Shown one piece after another: positions 7,605 through 16,410 of a stretch of DNA of 64,000 nt (positions are counted from its first letter, which is position 1; every line of letters starts with the position of its first letter). A program made the translations under genes and the position numbers. Source of the stretch: a virus; the IMG/VR virus record IMGVR_UViG_3300037042_007110, positions 1-64,000 of that record; one strand, written 5' to 3'. The notes under the pieces were generated by a model, which was not told the origin of the DNA, did not search any database, and saw only the letters and a program-made list of their open reading frames with translations.

Positions 7605-9058
7605 CCTTCCGCCCGTTCCAGCGGAGCGAGCCTCAGTTCTTCGTCTCGGTCGAAGCCGAGAGCGGTGAGCACCGCGTTGCCGTTGCAGACGGAGAGACCC
7701 CGGGCAGCCCGCTGTACGACCGCGGGGCTGCTCGTGTGCTGTCCTTCGAGTTCACGGACAGCGACGACAAGGCGGACAAGCTCTCGCTGACGGTGGACAA
7801 CTGGGACCTCCGCAACTTCGACGACCCCGTGTGGAAGGAAGGGAACGTCATCATCGCGAGTTGGGGCTACCCGGCGCGGATGCGTCCGGATCAGCGCATG
7901 GTCATCCAGAAGGTGACCGGAGCCCAGCAACTGACCATCGAGGCGAAGGCCGAGGCCGTCCTGATGAACCGCATCGTCAGGACCGGTCGGTGGGAGCACG
8001 CCCGTCGGAGCGACGTCGTCCGCGAGCTCGCCCTTCGCGCCGGGTTCCGGGACGAGCAGCTCGACATCGAGGACACGAGCGCCGTCTTGCCGAGCATCCA
8101 GCAGGCAAGGCAGACCGACGCCCAGCTCGTGCGCCGCCTCGCCGACGCCGAGGGCTTCGTCTGGTACGTCGACTTCGACGGCTTCCACTTCCACCAGCGC
8201 CGACTCGACGAGCGGCCGCTCCGCGTCTATCGCTGGTACACCGACCCGTTCATGGGCGAGATCATGTCGTTCAACATCACGAACGACTTGACCGCCCGGC
8301 CGCGGAGGAACGTCCAGCGTGGCCGGAACCCCGTCGCCGGGGAAGACATCACTGGGGACAGCACGGGAACAGAGCAGCCGAACGAACGAACGGAGCCCGC
8401 CCTTGCGCCGGTCGCCGAGCAGTTGCTGACTGGGCTGGACGAGCTGGTGCTGCTCATCGACCCGGAGTCCGGTCAGGAGCGTGAGCTTCCTCAGTCGCGG
8501 GAGGCGCACCAGGAAGCGACCGCGCAGAGCGACACCGCCCCGACCAGCACGAGCAGCCCACAGGTTGCGCAGCGCGAAGCGGCCGGGCGGGCGCGGCGGC
8601 ACCGCCACACCGCGGTCCAGGCTACCTTCCAGGCGGTCGGCGATCCGATGCAGTTCGCCAAGACCGTCATCCAGCTTGAAGGCCTCGGCCGACGGCTATC
8701 CATCAGGTACTACGTGAAGGAGGTGAAGCACACGCTCGGCTCGAGCGGGTACACGATGGAGCTGACCGTCCTCTCCGATGGGACCGGCGGGCACAGCACG
8801 CGAAGCGAGCTGGCGAGTGGCCTGGAGCTGTTCTCGACGCCGGAACGGAACCCGGGCCGACCCAACAACCAGGAAGCTCCGGGAAGCGAAGCGGGCGCCG
8901 AGGGCACCGGCGGCCCGGGCGGGCAGGGTGGCGCGGGCGCGGCGGACGCTGAGCCGGCTGCTCTCGAGACGATCACGCGGGTCGACCCCGAGACAGGACG
9001 CGAGACGACGACGTTCGAGCGGCCGACCGGGCGAGCCCCGCGGGCGGAGCAACACTGA
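7601..9058 (+). CDS. Baseplate hub protein, gpD/gp27-like
   Basis: 485 aa, related to phage late control protein D. Typical features are SFEFTDSDDKADKLSLTVDN near the N-terminus, WGYP, an ELALRAGF segment and the domain LVRRLADAEGFVWYVDFDGFHFHQR (about residues 170-200). The C-terminal 90 residues are low-complexity (EGTGGPGGQGGAGAADAEP). The protein forms the trimeric hub between tail tube and spike. Start and stop overlap the neighbouring genes (ATGA at 9055-9060), consistent with one operon. Confidence 0.85.
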   Translation: MTFRPFQRSEPQFFVSVEAESGEHRVAVADGETPGSPLYDRGAARVLSFEFTDSDDKADKLSLTVDNWDLRNFDDPVWKEGNVIIASWGYPARMRPDQRMVIQKVTGAQQLTIEAKAEAVLMNRIVRTGRWEHARRSDVVRELALRAGFRDEQLDIEDTSAVLPSIQQARQTDAQLVRRLADAEGFVWYVDFDGFHFHQRRLDERPLRVYRWYTDPFMGEIMSFNITNDLTARPRRNVQRGRNPVAGEDITGDSTGTEQPNERTEPALAPVAEQLLTGLDELVLLIDPESGQERELPQSREAHQEATAQSDTAPTSTSSPQVAQREAAGRARRHRHTAVQATFQAVGDPMQFAKTVIQLEGLGRRLSIRYYVKEVKHTLGSSGYTMELTVLSDGTGGHSTRSELASGLELFSTPERNPGRPNNQEAPGSEAGAEGTGGPGGQGGAGAADAEPAALETITRVDPETGRETTTFERPTGRAPRAEQH

Positions 9059-9618
9059 TGGACGAGCACGACGGGAACAGGGACCTCCGCTACACGGCCA
9101 TGCACCGCGGAGTTGTCGTCGCCAACGACGACCCGATGAAGATCGGTCGCGTCCGCGTCCGGGTACCGGGGCTCATCGAGCCCGACTCCGGGTGGGCGCT
9201 TCCAGTTCGGCAGGCCCACGGCTACGACGTCCCGGACGTCGGGGCCGAGGTCTGCGTGTGGTTCCACCAGGGCGACGTGGACGAGCTTCAGTACGCGCCC
9301 GGCAACCCGCACGCACCGTCGGGACAGAGCGAGCTCAACTCCCGCGTGACCAGCAAGTCGCCGGCCGACGCCCCGAAGGTCAAACTCATCGAGACGGAGC
9401 GGTGGCTCATCGTCTACGACGACAGCGCGGAGACGCCTGCGCTGCTCCTCCAGGACAAGGTCAGCGGCGACGGCATCGAGTACGACGGCCTGACCAGGGC
9501 GATGACCATCTCGGCGACCTCGGCGCTGACCATTCGTTCGGTCGGCCAGGTCAACATCGACGCGGTCGGCGTGACCATCATGGGTCGGCCCGTTCTGCCA
9601 AACGGGCAGCCGATCTAG
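9058..9618 (+). CDS. Baseplate spike protein, gpV/gp5-like with OB-fold
   Basis: 186 aa. The N-terminal HRGVVVANDDPMKIGRVRVR and LIEPDSGWALPV, then DVGAEVCVWFHQGDVDELQY, is the OB-fold of phage spike proteins (P2 gpV, T4 gp5). The C-terminus LTRAMTISATSALTIRSVGQ is a short beta-helix-like repeat. No lysozyme domain is present, so it is probably a simple membrane-piercing tip. Confidence 0.85.
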   Translation: MDEHDGNRDLRYTAMHRGVVVANDDPMKIGRVRVRVPGLIEPDSGWALPVRQAHGYDVPDVGAEVCVWFHQGDVDELQYAPGNPHAPSGQSELNSRVTSKSPADAPKVKLIETERWLIVYDDSAETPALLLQDKVSGDGIEYDGLTRAMTISATSALTIRSVGQVNIDAVGVTIMGRPVLPNGQPI

Positions 9619-9627
9619 GAGGCCAGC

Positions 9628-10332
9628 GTGACGACCCCGTTCCAGTGTCCGGTCATCCCCGTCAACGATCAGGGGCTGTCTGTGCGGTTCCCGGGCGGGG
9701 CGCGCGTGACGGCTACGCACCCAGGCTTGAACGCGCAACCACTGGAACTGGCCCGGGCGCTCATGGGCCAGGCGTCCTCGGCGATGGCTCCCCTTCAGCC
9801 GATCTTCGACATCGTCGGTGCCATTCAGGCGGTTATGGACTGTATCACGGCCGTGCCTGAGATGATCGCCAACCCGGCCGCGCTCGTAGACGCCATCCAG
9901 ACGCTCATCGAGAAGGTCGACAGGCTCGCGTCCCTGGTCCCCGTCCTGTCCGTTCCGCTGATGGCCTTGGACCTCATCGACTGCCTGTTGGCGTATCTCT
10001 CCGGACTCAGCAGCCTTCTGTCCGGAATGGCTGCTCAAGAGGCGCGGATCGCTAACGCCGAGGCGGTCGCCGAGAGCGAGGACTTGGACGTGCTGCGTCA
10101 GTCCGCCGCCTGCGCTCGGGAGCAGCTCGACGCCTACTTCGCCGGGGTCAAGGCGAGCGGCGGGCCGGTCGACGCGATCATCGCGTTGCTCAACTCGTTC
10201 CTCTCCGTGGTGCCGGGCGCTCCTGAGATCCCAGGCATGGGCGACCTTGGCGAGAGCGTGCAGGAGGCGGCCGACTCCGTCGCTGCTCTGGTCGCCGTGC
10301 TGGAAGGCATCCGTCGGCTCATTCCGGTGTAG
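9628..10332 (+). CDS. Helical hydrophobic baseplate-cluster protein, unknown
   Basis: 234 aa, GTG start with GGAGG nearby. It is almost entirely helical, with long hydrophobic stretches (IFDIVGAIQAVMDCI, LVPVLSVPLMALDLIDCL) and a Pro/Gly-rich segment near 205 (PGAPEIPGMG). I do not recognise the family. Its place between spike and wedge genes suggests a virion or tail assembly role. Confidence 0.7.
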   Translation: MTTPFQCPVIPVNDQGLSVRFPGGARVTATHPGLNAQPLELARALMGQASSAMAPLQPIFDIVGAIQAVMDCITAVPEMIANPAALVDAIQTLIEKVDRLASLVPVLSVPLMALDLIDCLLAYLSGLSSLLSGMAAQEARIANAEAVAESEDLDVLRQSAACAREQLDAYFAGVKASGGPVDAIIALLNSFLSVVPGAPEIPGMGDLGESVQEAADSVAALVAVLEGIRRLIPV

Positions 10333-10353
10333 GGGCGCGCGTACCGGGCGCGG

Positions 10354-10359
10354 TAGACT
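10354..10359 (+). promoter_or_regulatory. Putative -10 box TAGACT
   Basis: GCGGTAGACTGG lies 25 bases before the next start codon and repeats the sequence at 3840-3849. It fits the TANNCT series. Confidence 0.4.
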
Positions 10360-10383
10360 GGCCGTGCGCTGGAGGAGAGAGAG

Positions 10384-11514
10384 ATGGCAGGAATCCACGT
10401 CCGAAACCTTGTTGCTCCCAGCGTCACCTCGCTTCGCGGTGTCACGCTGTTCTCCGTCGTCGCTGCCGAGCTGCTGCGCGTCGCTCGATGGACCTTCTCC
10501 TCGGACGAGGGCGGCGGTCGCTGGCAGAGCAACGTGACGCTCGACGAGCCAGGTGGGTTCGCTACCGGGTTCCGTGTGAATCCGGCAAGCCCGCGTGTCA
10601 TCTACGATCCGCTCGGGCGGTTCACGACGGCGATGGTCACGAACGGGGCGATGATCAGTCTGTTCGCGGCCAACGACCAGAACTGCGGCATGTACCGTAT
10701 CGCCGAGCGCATCGACGCGAACAACATCCGCATTTCCACCATCGCGGCGCTGCCTGCTGGATGGCTACTCGAGACTGGAATCCCAGGAAGAGTAATTGAT
10801 CTGGACACCTGGCTCATCGCTTCCGACTACACGATCATGAACGCGCCAAGCCCGTCGAACATGCAAGCGCGCATCTTCGTTGTTGCGACGTCTGGAAACG
10901 TGAACTTGTATGTGAGACCCAGAGGGAAGATCGCTGTGCCAGCAGAGTCCGCTTTGTACGCCGCGATCAACGCCTACTATCTCTTCACGCTCCACTTCAA
11001 CATGTACGCGGACGGCCAGAACGTCGTCATCTATGCCTTCGCGAACTCCAATGGGTCGCCTATAACCTACATATTTGGGTGGGGCGAACTCGATGAAGCA
11101 CCGCTTGCCGATGTGCGTCCTGGGTTCGTGTTTGGGAACGGGAATCTCCACGCGGACTACGGGAACAATCTCACGGTGCGTATGCTCGACCACGCGGACG
11201 GGCCAATCAACGGGCTCTTGACTTGGCTGCGGCGCACCTGGGACGACAGGAACAGCGCACAGACATATCGTCAGTCCCACTTCAGGCTCTTGGGAGGGAA
11301 GAAGGCGCCCGTCCGACGCCCCGAGGTCTTCATGGATAACGTGGCCACGGGTGCGTACTTGCGAGGCAGGTTTCCGCCAATCCTGGGTCAGACTTATCAG
11401 CTCTACGACCGGGAACGGCCATTCGACTCAGCGGGGAACTGGCTGCACCTTGACTCTGGAATCATCGTGCCGCGAGCTGGCGCAGATGACCCTCTTCCCC
11501 TTCGCGCGCTCTGA
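10384..11514 (+). CDS. Putative virion protein, unknown
   Basis: 376 aa, beta-rich, unrecognised. It starts at ATG with GGAGGAGAGAG upstream. Segments such as SLFAANDQNCGMYRIAERID and NVNLYVRPRGKIAVP resemble tail-surface beta proteins. Base composition is visibly less GC-rich than the flanking hub genes (for example 10740-11300), which may mark more recent acquisition. CGMYRI here resembles SGCYEIAGD in the protein at 11861, hinting at a shared domain. Confidence 0.7.
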   Translation: MAGIHVRNLVAPSVTSLRGVTLFSVVAAELLRVARWTFSSDEGGGRWQSNVTLDEPGGFATGFRVNPASPRVIYDPLGRFTTAMVTNGAMISLFAANDQNCGMYRIAERIDANNIRISTIAALPAGWLLETGIPGRVIDLDTWLIASDYTIMNAPSPSNMQARIFVVATSGNVNLYVRPRGKIAVPAESALYAAINAYYLFTLHFNMYADGQNVVIYAFANSNGSPITYIFGWGELDEAPLADVRPGFVFGNGNLHADYGNNLTVRMLDHADGPINGLLTWLRRTWDDRNSAQTYRQSHFRLLGGKKAPVRRPEVFMDNVATGAYLRGRFPPILGQTYQLYDRERPFDSAGNWLHLDSGIIVPRAGADDPLPLRAL

Positions 11515-11528
11515 GAAGGAGGGAACCG

Positions 11529-11861
11529 ATGGCGTTGCTTGATGACATCCAAACGGCAGCGGACGCGCTCAAGGCGCTGCTCGACGGCATGGAGTTCCTC
11601 GACCCTGGGGGTCGTGACCTCCCGGACGAGGTCCTCGTGGCCGAGATCCTGGCTAGTTGCTCGGCGCTCACGGCCGACGGAATTGAGCTCGTCACCGATT
11701 GGCGTGGAGCCGCGCACGCGCCAACGGCGGAGGAGATGGCCGACTGGCTCTTTGACGGATACCCTCCAAGTCAACACGCGCTGACGTTCATGGTGCGCAC
11801 GCTGTCTGGAGAAACGGCGCTGCGGTTCACGACCGACGTTCCGTTCCCCTGGAGGAGCTGA
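11529..11861 (+). CDS. Small protein in tail operon, unknown
   Basis: 110 aa, start with AAGGAGG upstream. The N-terminus MALLDDIQTAADALKALLDG is an amphipathic helix. No family recognised. It is coupled to the next gene by a TGATG overlap at 11859-11863, so probably co-translated with it. Confidence 0.7.
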   Translation: MALLDDIQTAADALKALLDGMEFLDPGGRDLPDEVLVAEILASCSALTADGIELVTDWRGAAHAPTAEEMADWLFDGYPPSQHALTFMVRTLSGETALRFTTDVPFPWRS

Positions 11862-13861
11862 TGGCAACGAAGCACTGGGTCCATGACGTCCTGCTCACCG
11901 ACACGCAGGACTACATCGCGGGCGGCAACCACAACCGAGCGAACGCGCTGCTGTTCCACTTCCTTCGTGTCGCCGGGCCAACCGGATGGGAGTGGCTGTG
12001 GGAATGCGACGGCGAGGTGGGTACCCACGCGCTCAACCCAAACCACGTTCAGGATGGCAACGTCCAGGCGGTCGACGCGGCTCTCTTCTCCCAGTACGGC
12101 TCCTGCACGCTGTCAAAGGAGACGGTCGGCGTCGTGACGGGGGTGCGCCGGCTCAAAGCCGTCGTCGGCGCGGCGGGCAATGGCTTCACGACCGCTGCTC
12201 TACTGGCTATGACTGCTCCCACGGTCACAGCAACGGCCAACGGGGACACGTTGAGCGGCCCGACCAATGGGTTCATGACGCTGACCCGCGGGTCCACGTA
12301 TTTCGATCACGAGCACTCGAATCAGCAGATCACGATCAGCGGTTCTGTCAGGCCGAGCAACAATGGCAGTTTCCGCATTCTGAAGCAGGGCGGCCCCGAC
12401 GACGACAACCTGACGAAGCTGGTCTTCTACAACCCGGCCGGCATCGCGGAGAGCTACTCGAGCATCTACACGGTCGCCTATCGAATCCAGCGACGGTACG
12501 AGCTCGTCGTGCTGGCGTCGAATGGCGGGCCTGCTTGGGACGTCCAGGTCGACCCCGGAACCGGGGTCTTCGCGTCGGTCGGCTCGTTGCTGCCCACCGG
12601 CGGCGGGGCTGCAGAGCTTCAACGCTTCACGTTCTACGTCAACGGGTCTGGAAGCTGCTATGTGCGCTTGGTCGCCAGCGGCGCGGGCACGCTGTACGTC
12701 GAGGGGATGAGCGCCCACAGGTCGCTGTTCGAAGGCTGGATATGGGCGGCGGGCGAGGCCACCGGGGTCATCGCCGCGCCGGATAGGTTCTCCGTGTCGA
12801 GCGGGTTCATCTGCGACGGTGGCGTCGTTGGAATGCACCTGTTCGTCTGGGACGCGACAAACCCGAAGAACTCTGGGTGCTACGAGATCGCTGGCGATGC
12901 GGGTGGTGGCCAGGTCACGCTGAACCTCCGCTCGTCAACGAAGGTCCTGGTGGCAGCTACTGGATTGCGGTGGCGGATCGTCCACATCAGGAGCGTCCCG
13001 AACTCGACCATGCCGCTTTGGCAGCAGTCGGCTGGGTTCGGAGTCGAGTCGCCCCACGCGTCGAAGTGGCGCTTCTTCCTTCGTCAGAACCAGACATCCG
13101 CCCAGGCCTCGAAGAACTCGCAACTCTGGGCTGCTCCTGAGGACACGGACTTCGACTTCTCGAACGGGCACTTCTATCTGACCGGGGCGTCGTGTATGCG
13201 GAATCGCTGCGCGACGTGGACGCGGAACGTAAGCGGCGGCGGCAACACGCCGCTGATGCACACCTGGCGAGGGCATTACACCTACGGAACCGCGGACACG
13301 AAGAGTCGCGTCTTCGTCATGACCGACGAGGACTGCTCCTTCTTCGCCTTCGCGGTGATGGACGCGGATGGCACGCACGAGCACGGCGCGTTCACGGTCG
13401 GCTTCACGCGGACGGACCTCCCCGCGTGGCTCGACAGCGCGGAGGAGACCTTTGCGATTCTGGCTCAGTGGGAAGTGCTCTCTTCCGTGAGCGCGTTGTA
13501 CTTCGACGCAGCCGCAACACGGTTCGGGTACAGCGGAACAGGGTTCGGTGGCGACGGGCTCGCTTGCGAGTTGAGCATCGCCCAGCTTGGGCTCGGGCTC
13601 GGGACGAGCGACGACTACGAGCCCGAGCTGTACTCGCTGGCGAAGGCCAACCCAATCGACGGGACGGAATGGATGCGTCCGTTCATTGTCATGCGCGACC
13701 CGGTGGGCGCGGTCGGCCAGAGCAGCTACTGGCAGAGCGACTTCGGGCAGCACCAGGGGCGGGCGAACATGGCCGAGATCCTGACCTTCGACGCGAATGC
13801 CTTCTTGCACCTCGGCTACGGAGTCATCTGGGAGTGGGACGGCGAGGCGCTCGCGCCGTAG
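11861..13861 (+). CDS. Large beta-rich virion protein, unknown
   Basis: 666 aa, rich in Gly, Ser, Thr and aromatic residues, as in tail-surface or receptor-binding proteins. Repeated-looking elements include SGFICDGGVVGMHLFVWDAT with SGCYEIAGDAGGG. No catalytic motif seen. It is set inside the baseplate cluster, between spike and wedge genes. Likely a peripheral baseplate or adhesin component (inference from position and composition). Confidence 0.7.
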   Translation: MATKHWVHDVLLTDTQDYIAGGNHNRANALLFHFLRVAGPTGWEWLWECDGEVGTHALNPNHVQDGNVQAVDAALFSQYGSCTLSKETVGVVTGVRRLKAVVGAAGNGFTTAALLAMTAPTVTATANGDTLSGPTNGFMTLTRGSTYFDHEHSNQQITISGSVRPSNNGSFRILKQGGPDDDNLTKLVFYNPAGIAESYSSIYTVAYRIQRRYELVVLASNGGPAWDVQVDPGTGVFASVGSLLPTGGGAAELQRFTFYVNGSGSCYVRLVASGAGTLYVEGMSAHRSLFEGWIWAAGEATGVIAAPDRFSVSSGFICDGGVVGMHLFVWDATNPKNSGCYEIAGDAGGGQVTLNLRSSTKVLVAATGLRWRIVHIRSVPNSTMPLWQQSAGFGVESPHASKWRFFLRQNQTSAQASKNSQLWAAPEDTDFDFSNGHFYLTGASCMRNRCATWTRNVSGGGNTPLMHTWRGHYTYGTADTKSRVFVMTDEDCSFFAFAVMDADGTHEHGAFTVGFTRTDLPAWLDSAEETFAILAQWEVLSSVSALYFDAAATRFGYSGTGFGGDGLACELSIAQLGLGLGTSDDYEPELYSLAKANPIDGTEWMRPFIVMRDPVGAVGQSSYWQSDFGQHQGRANMAEILTFDANAFLHLGYGVIWEWDGEALAP

Positions 13862-13873
13862 GAGGCGGAACTC

Positions 13874-14344
13874 GTGGCGACAACTATCTACTTGGTGGAG
13901 TTCCTTGGGGGTGGGCCACTCTTGGACGGGGACCCGCGGTTTGCCACGGTGTACCCAGAAACGGACCCGATCGGGGAGTTGGTCTACCCCTGGCCGTATC
14001 CCTGCCCAGCTCCGCCAACCCCGGACCCGGACCCGCCTGTCGTGACCTTCGTCGCCCCGACGCCGGGGACGACCCTGCAGCCGGGGGGCACGATCACCGT
14101 AGACGTGACCGATCCGGGCTCCGGCCTGCGGCTCACGTTCCTGGCGATCATCGAGTCCGGGACGGAGCTCGTGGAGCTGGTCCACGACGGGAGCAGCTTC
14201 ATGCCTCGCTACGTCGGCCACTCCTACAGGACGGCCATCACGGACGGGTTCCGGTACTTCTTGCGACGAGCCGGCGGGTGGCCTGCCGGCATGGTACTCA
14301 CGCTTCGCGTGTGGTCGGTCGACAAGAGCGGTAACATGGTCTGA
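13874..14344 (+). CDS. Ig-like-domain virion protein, unknown
   Basis: 156 aa, GTG start after GGAGG. It has an N-terminal segment, a proline linker (PAPPTPDPDPP, about residues 45-55) and a C-terminal beta-sandwich-like region: PTPGTTLQPGGTITVDVTDP to LTLRVWSVDKSGN. This resembles Ig-like modules displayed on phage surfaces. Assignment is by pattern only. Confidence 0.65.
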   Translation: MATTIYLVEFLGGGPLLDGDPRFATVYPETDPIGELVYPWPYPCPAPPTPDPDPPVVTFVAPTPGTTLQPGGTITVDVTDPGSGLRLTFLAIIESGTELVELVHDGSSFMPRYVGHSYRTAITDGFRYFLRRAGGWPAGMVLTLRVWSVDKSGNMV

Positions 14345-14345
14345 G

Positions 14346-14864
14346 ATGAGCAGGGACGCAACATACCCAGTCGCGGGCGGCGGGGCGGTTCCGGGGCCGG
14401 CTGCTCCCACGTTCGCGCCCGGCCCGGCACCCGGCGGGCTCGCTGACTTCCTCGGCTTCGGGCCAGTCCGACCATGGCGGCGGGACATCAAGCACGACTG
14501 GGCCACGGCCGGCGGTCAGAAGCTGATCGCCTCGTGCGTCGGACAGGTGCTGGGAACGCGCTGCGACTGCGACTACGCGGGCGGGGAGGTGCGCTGGAGA
14601 ACCGAGTTCGGAAGCCTCCTGTACCTCATCCGGCACAGGAACAACGATCCGACGACCCGGGAGCTGGCCCGCGTCTACGTTGCAGAGGCAATCGGTCGGT
14701 GGGAGCCGCGCGTCCGGGTCACCGGAGTCGAGGTGAAGTCGCAGGACGTGCCCGGGCTCGGCGAGGTCGCCATGGCCCTCCGCGTGCGGTACGATGTCGT
14801 GAGCAGCAACCGCCCGGGCAACGCCGTCATCCTCACCGGAGCCGAGGTAGATATCGCTCTGTAG
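14346..14864 (+). CDS. Baseplate wedge protein, gp25/GPW family
   Basis: 172 aa. The core WRRDIKHDWATAGGQKLIAS and GEVRWRTEFGSLLYLIRHRNN, then RVYVAEAIGRWEPRVRVTGV, is the GPW/gp25 signature (initial loop, FGS-LWELIF-like segment, EAL-RWEPR). It joins the wedge around the hub. The N-terminal 30 residues are Pro/Gly/Ala-rich and atypical. It precedes the gpJ-like gene, as in P2 and many others. Confidence 0.88.
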   Translation: MSRDATYPVAGGGAVPGPAAPTFAPGPAPGGLADFLGFGPVRPWRRDIKHDWATAGGQKLIASCVGQVLGTRCDCDYAGGEVRWRTEFGSLLYLIRHRNNDPTTRELARVYVAEAIGRWEPRVRVTGVEVKSQDVPGLGEVAMALRVRYDVVSSNRPGNAVILTGAEVDIAL

Positions 14865-14876
14865 CTCCGGCTGCGG

Positions 14877-14882
14877 TATGCT
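14877..14882 (+). promoter_or_regulatory. Putative -10 box TATGCT
   Basis: GCGGTATGCTC immediately before the gpJ-like gene; one of the TANNCT series. It lies very near the start codon, so it would give a nearly leaderless mRNA, or it may be coincidental. Confidence 0.3.
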
Positions 14883-14889
14883 CTCCCCG

Positions 14890-16407
14890 ATGGCACTCCT
14901 CGGGCAGAACGTCGACTACACGGACAAGGACTTCGACAGCCTGCGGGCGCGTCTCATTTCGCTCGTGCGCTCAGCCTTCCCGGAGTGGACCGACTTCAAC
15001 ATCGCGAACATCGGGAACATCCTGTTGGAATCGTTTGCCTTCGTTGGCGACATCCTTCTGTTCTACCAAGACAGGCAAGCCGACGAGAGCCGCATCACCT
15101 CCGCGCAACTGCGGAAGAACCTGCTCGGCCTCGTGAAGCTCATCGGCTACGAACCGGGCGGAGCAGCAGCCGCCGCGGCGGAGGTCACCGTGACCCTTGC
15201 CGTGCCGCCCGTCGGCTCCGTCACCTTCGCGGCCGGGGACACGTTCCGAACCCTGGAGATTACCGACCCTGTCGTGTTTCAGTTGCTCGCCGGCGTTACC
15301 ATGCCTGCCGGAACGAACCCGCCCGTCATCATCCTCACGGTCGAGCACAGCGCGAACGCTTCGGAGGTCTTCTCGAGCAACGGTCTGGCCAACCAGTCCA
15401 TCGTCTTCAGCGACTCGCCCTATCTGGACGGCTCGGCCGTCGTGACTGCGACCGACGGAACGTACACGGAGGTCGACAACTTCCTGACCAGCGGGAGCAC
15501 GGACCGACACTTCACCCTCCAGGTCGACGAGAACGACCGGGCGACCATCACCTTCGGAAACGGCATCAACGGCACCATCCCGAGCGGGGCCATCACCGTC
15601 GGCTACAAGACGGGCGGCGGACGGGACGGGAACGTCGTCGCCGGGGCCATCCAGAAGGCGGACAGGAACTACACGGACAACCTCGGCAACCCGGTCACGC
15701 TTACCGCCGTGACGAACACCGACCCGGCCAACGGAGGTGCGAACCGCGAGACGGTCGAGCAGATTCGGTACAACGCACCGGAGAGCATCCGGGTGCTGAA
15801 CAGGACGGTCGCCCGCGAGGACTTTGAGATCGTCGCGCGCCAGGTTGCGGGTGTTGCCCGGGCGCTCATGCTCACGTCCAACGAACGCGCCGTCATCGAC
15901 GAGAACGCGGGCAAGCTCCACGTCGTCCCCTCTGGAGGCGGGCTCCCGACCACAGTACTCAAGGACGACGTCCTCGCCGCCGTCACCACGACGTATCCGC
16001 ACACGCTGACGTTCGTCGTGGACGTCGTCGACCCCGAGTACCTCACGGTCAACGTCCAGGCCACGGTCTATCTGGCACAGGGCGCTGCGCCGGCCACGGT
16101 GGACGCGGCCATCCGGGCGAACCTCGCCGTGTTCTTCGCCTTGGAGAACGACGACGGGAGCCCGAACCTGACCGTGGACTTCGGCCTGAACTACCGCAAC
16201 GCGAACGGCGACCCGGCCGGAGAGATCGCCTGGAGCGACGTCTTCGACGTGGTTCGCGACACGACCGGGGTCCGGAAGGTCGGCGACCGGCTCGGCAGCT
16301 TCCTGCTCAACGGCGAGCAGCGCGACGTCGCCATCGCGGTGCAGCAGTTCCCCGTGCTGGGAACCGTGGTCCTGCTGAACGGGGACACGGGTGGGGTGCT
16401 GGTGTAG
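14890..16407 (+). CDS. Baseplate J-like protein (gpJ / gp6 / Mu gp47 family)
   Basis: 505 aa. N-terminus DYTDKDFDSLRARLISLVRS plus NIGNILLESFAFVGDILLFYQDRQADE is the J-like signature. Further conserved blocks: NRETVEQIRYNAPESIRVLNRTVAREDFE (positions about 290-320) and, near the end, GEIAWSDVFDVVRDTTGVR. It forms the wedge ring that opens on contraction. An ATG at 14878 is also in frame; 14890 was chosen because the conserved region starts at once after it, but neither has a good ribosome site. Confidence 0.9.
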   Translation: MALLGQNVDYTDKDFDSLRARLISLVRSAFPEWTDFNIANIGNILLESFAFVGDILLFYQDRQADESRITSAQLRKNLLGLVKLIGYEPGGAAAAAAEVTVTLAVPPVGSVTFAAGDTFRTLEITDPVVFQLLAGVTMPAGTNPPVIILTVEHSANASEVFSSNGLANQSIVFSDSPYLDGSAVVTATDGTYTEVDNFLTSGSTDRHFTLQVDENDRATITFGNGINGTIPSGAITVGYKTGGGRDGNVVAGAIQKADRNYTDNLGNPVTLTAVTNTDPANGGANRETVEQIRYNAPESIRVLNRTVAREDFEIVARQVAGVARALMLTSNERAVIDENAGKLHVVPSGGGLPTTVLKDDVLAAVTTTYPHTLTFVVDVVDPEYLTVNVQATVYLAQGAAPATVDAAIRANLAVFFALENDDGSPNLTVDFGLNYRNANGDPAGEIAWSDVFDVVRDTTGVRKVGDRLGSFLLNGEQRDVAIAVQQFPVLGTVVLLNGDTGGVLV

Positions 16408-16410
16408 CCG

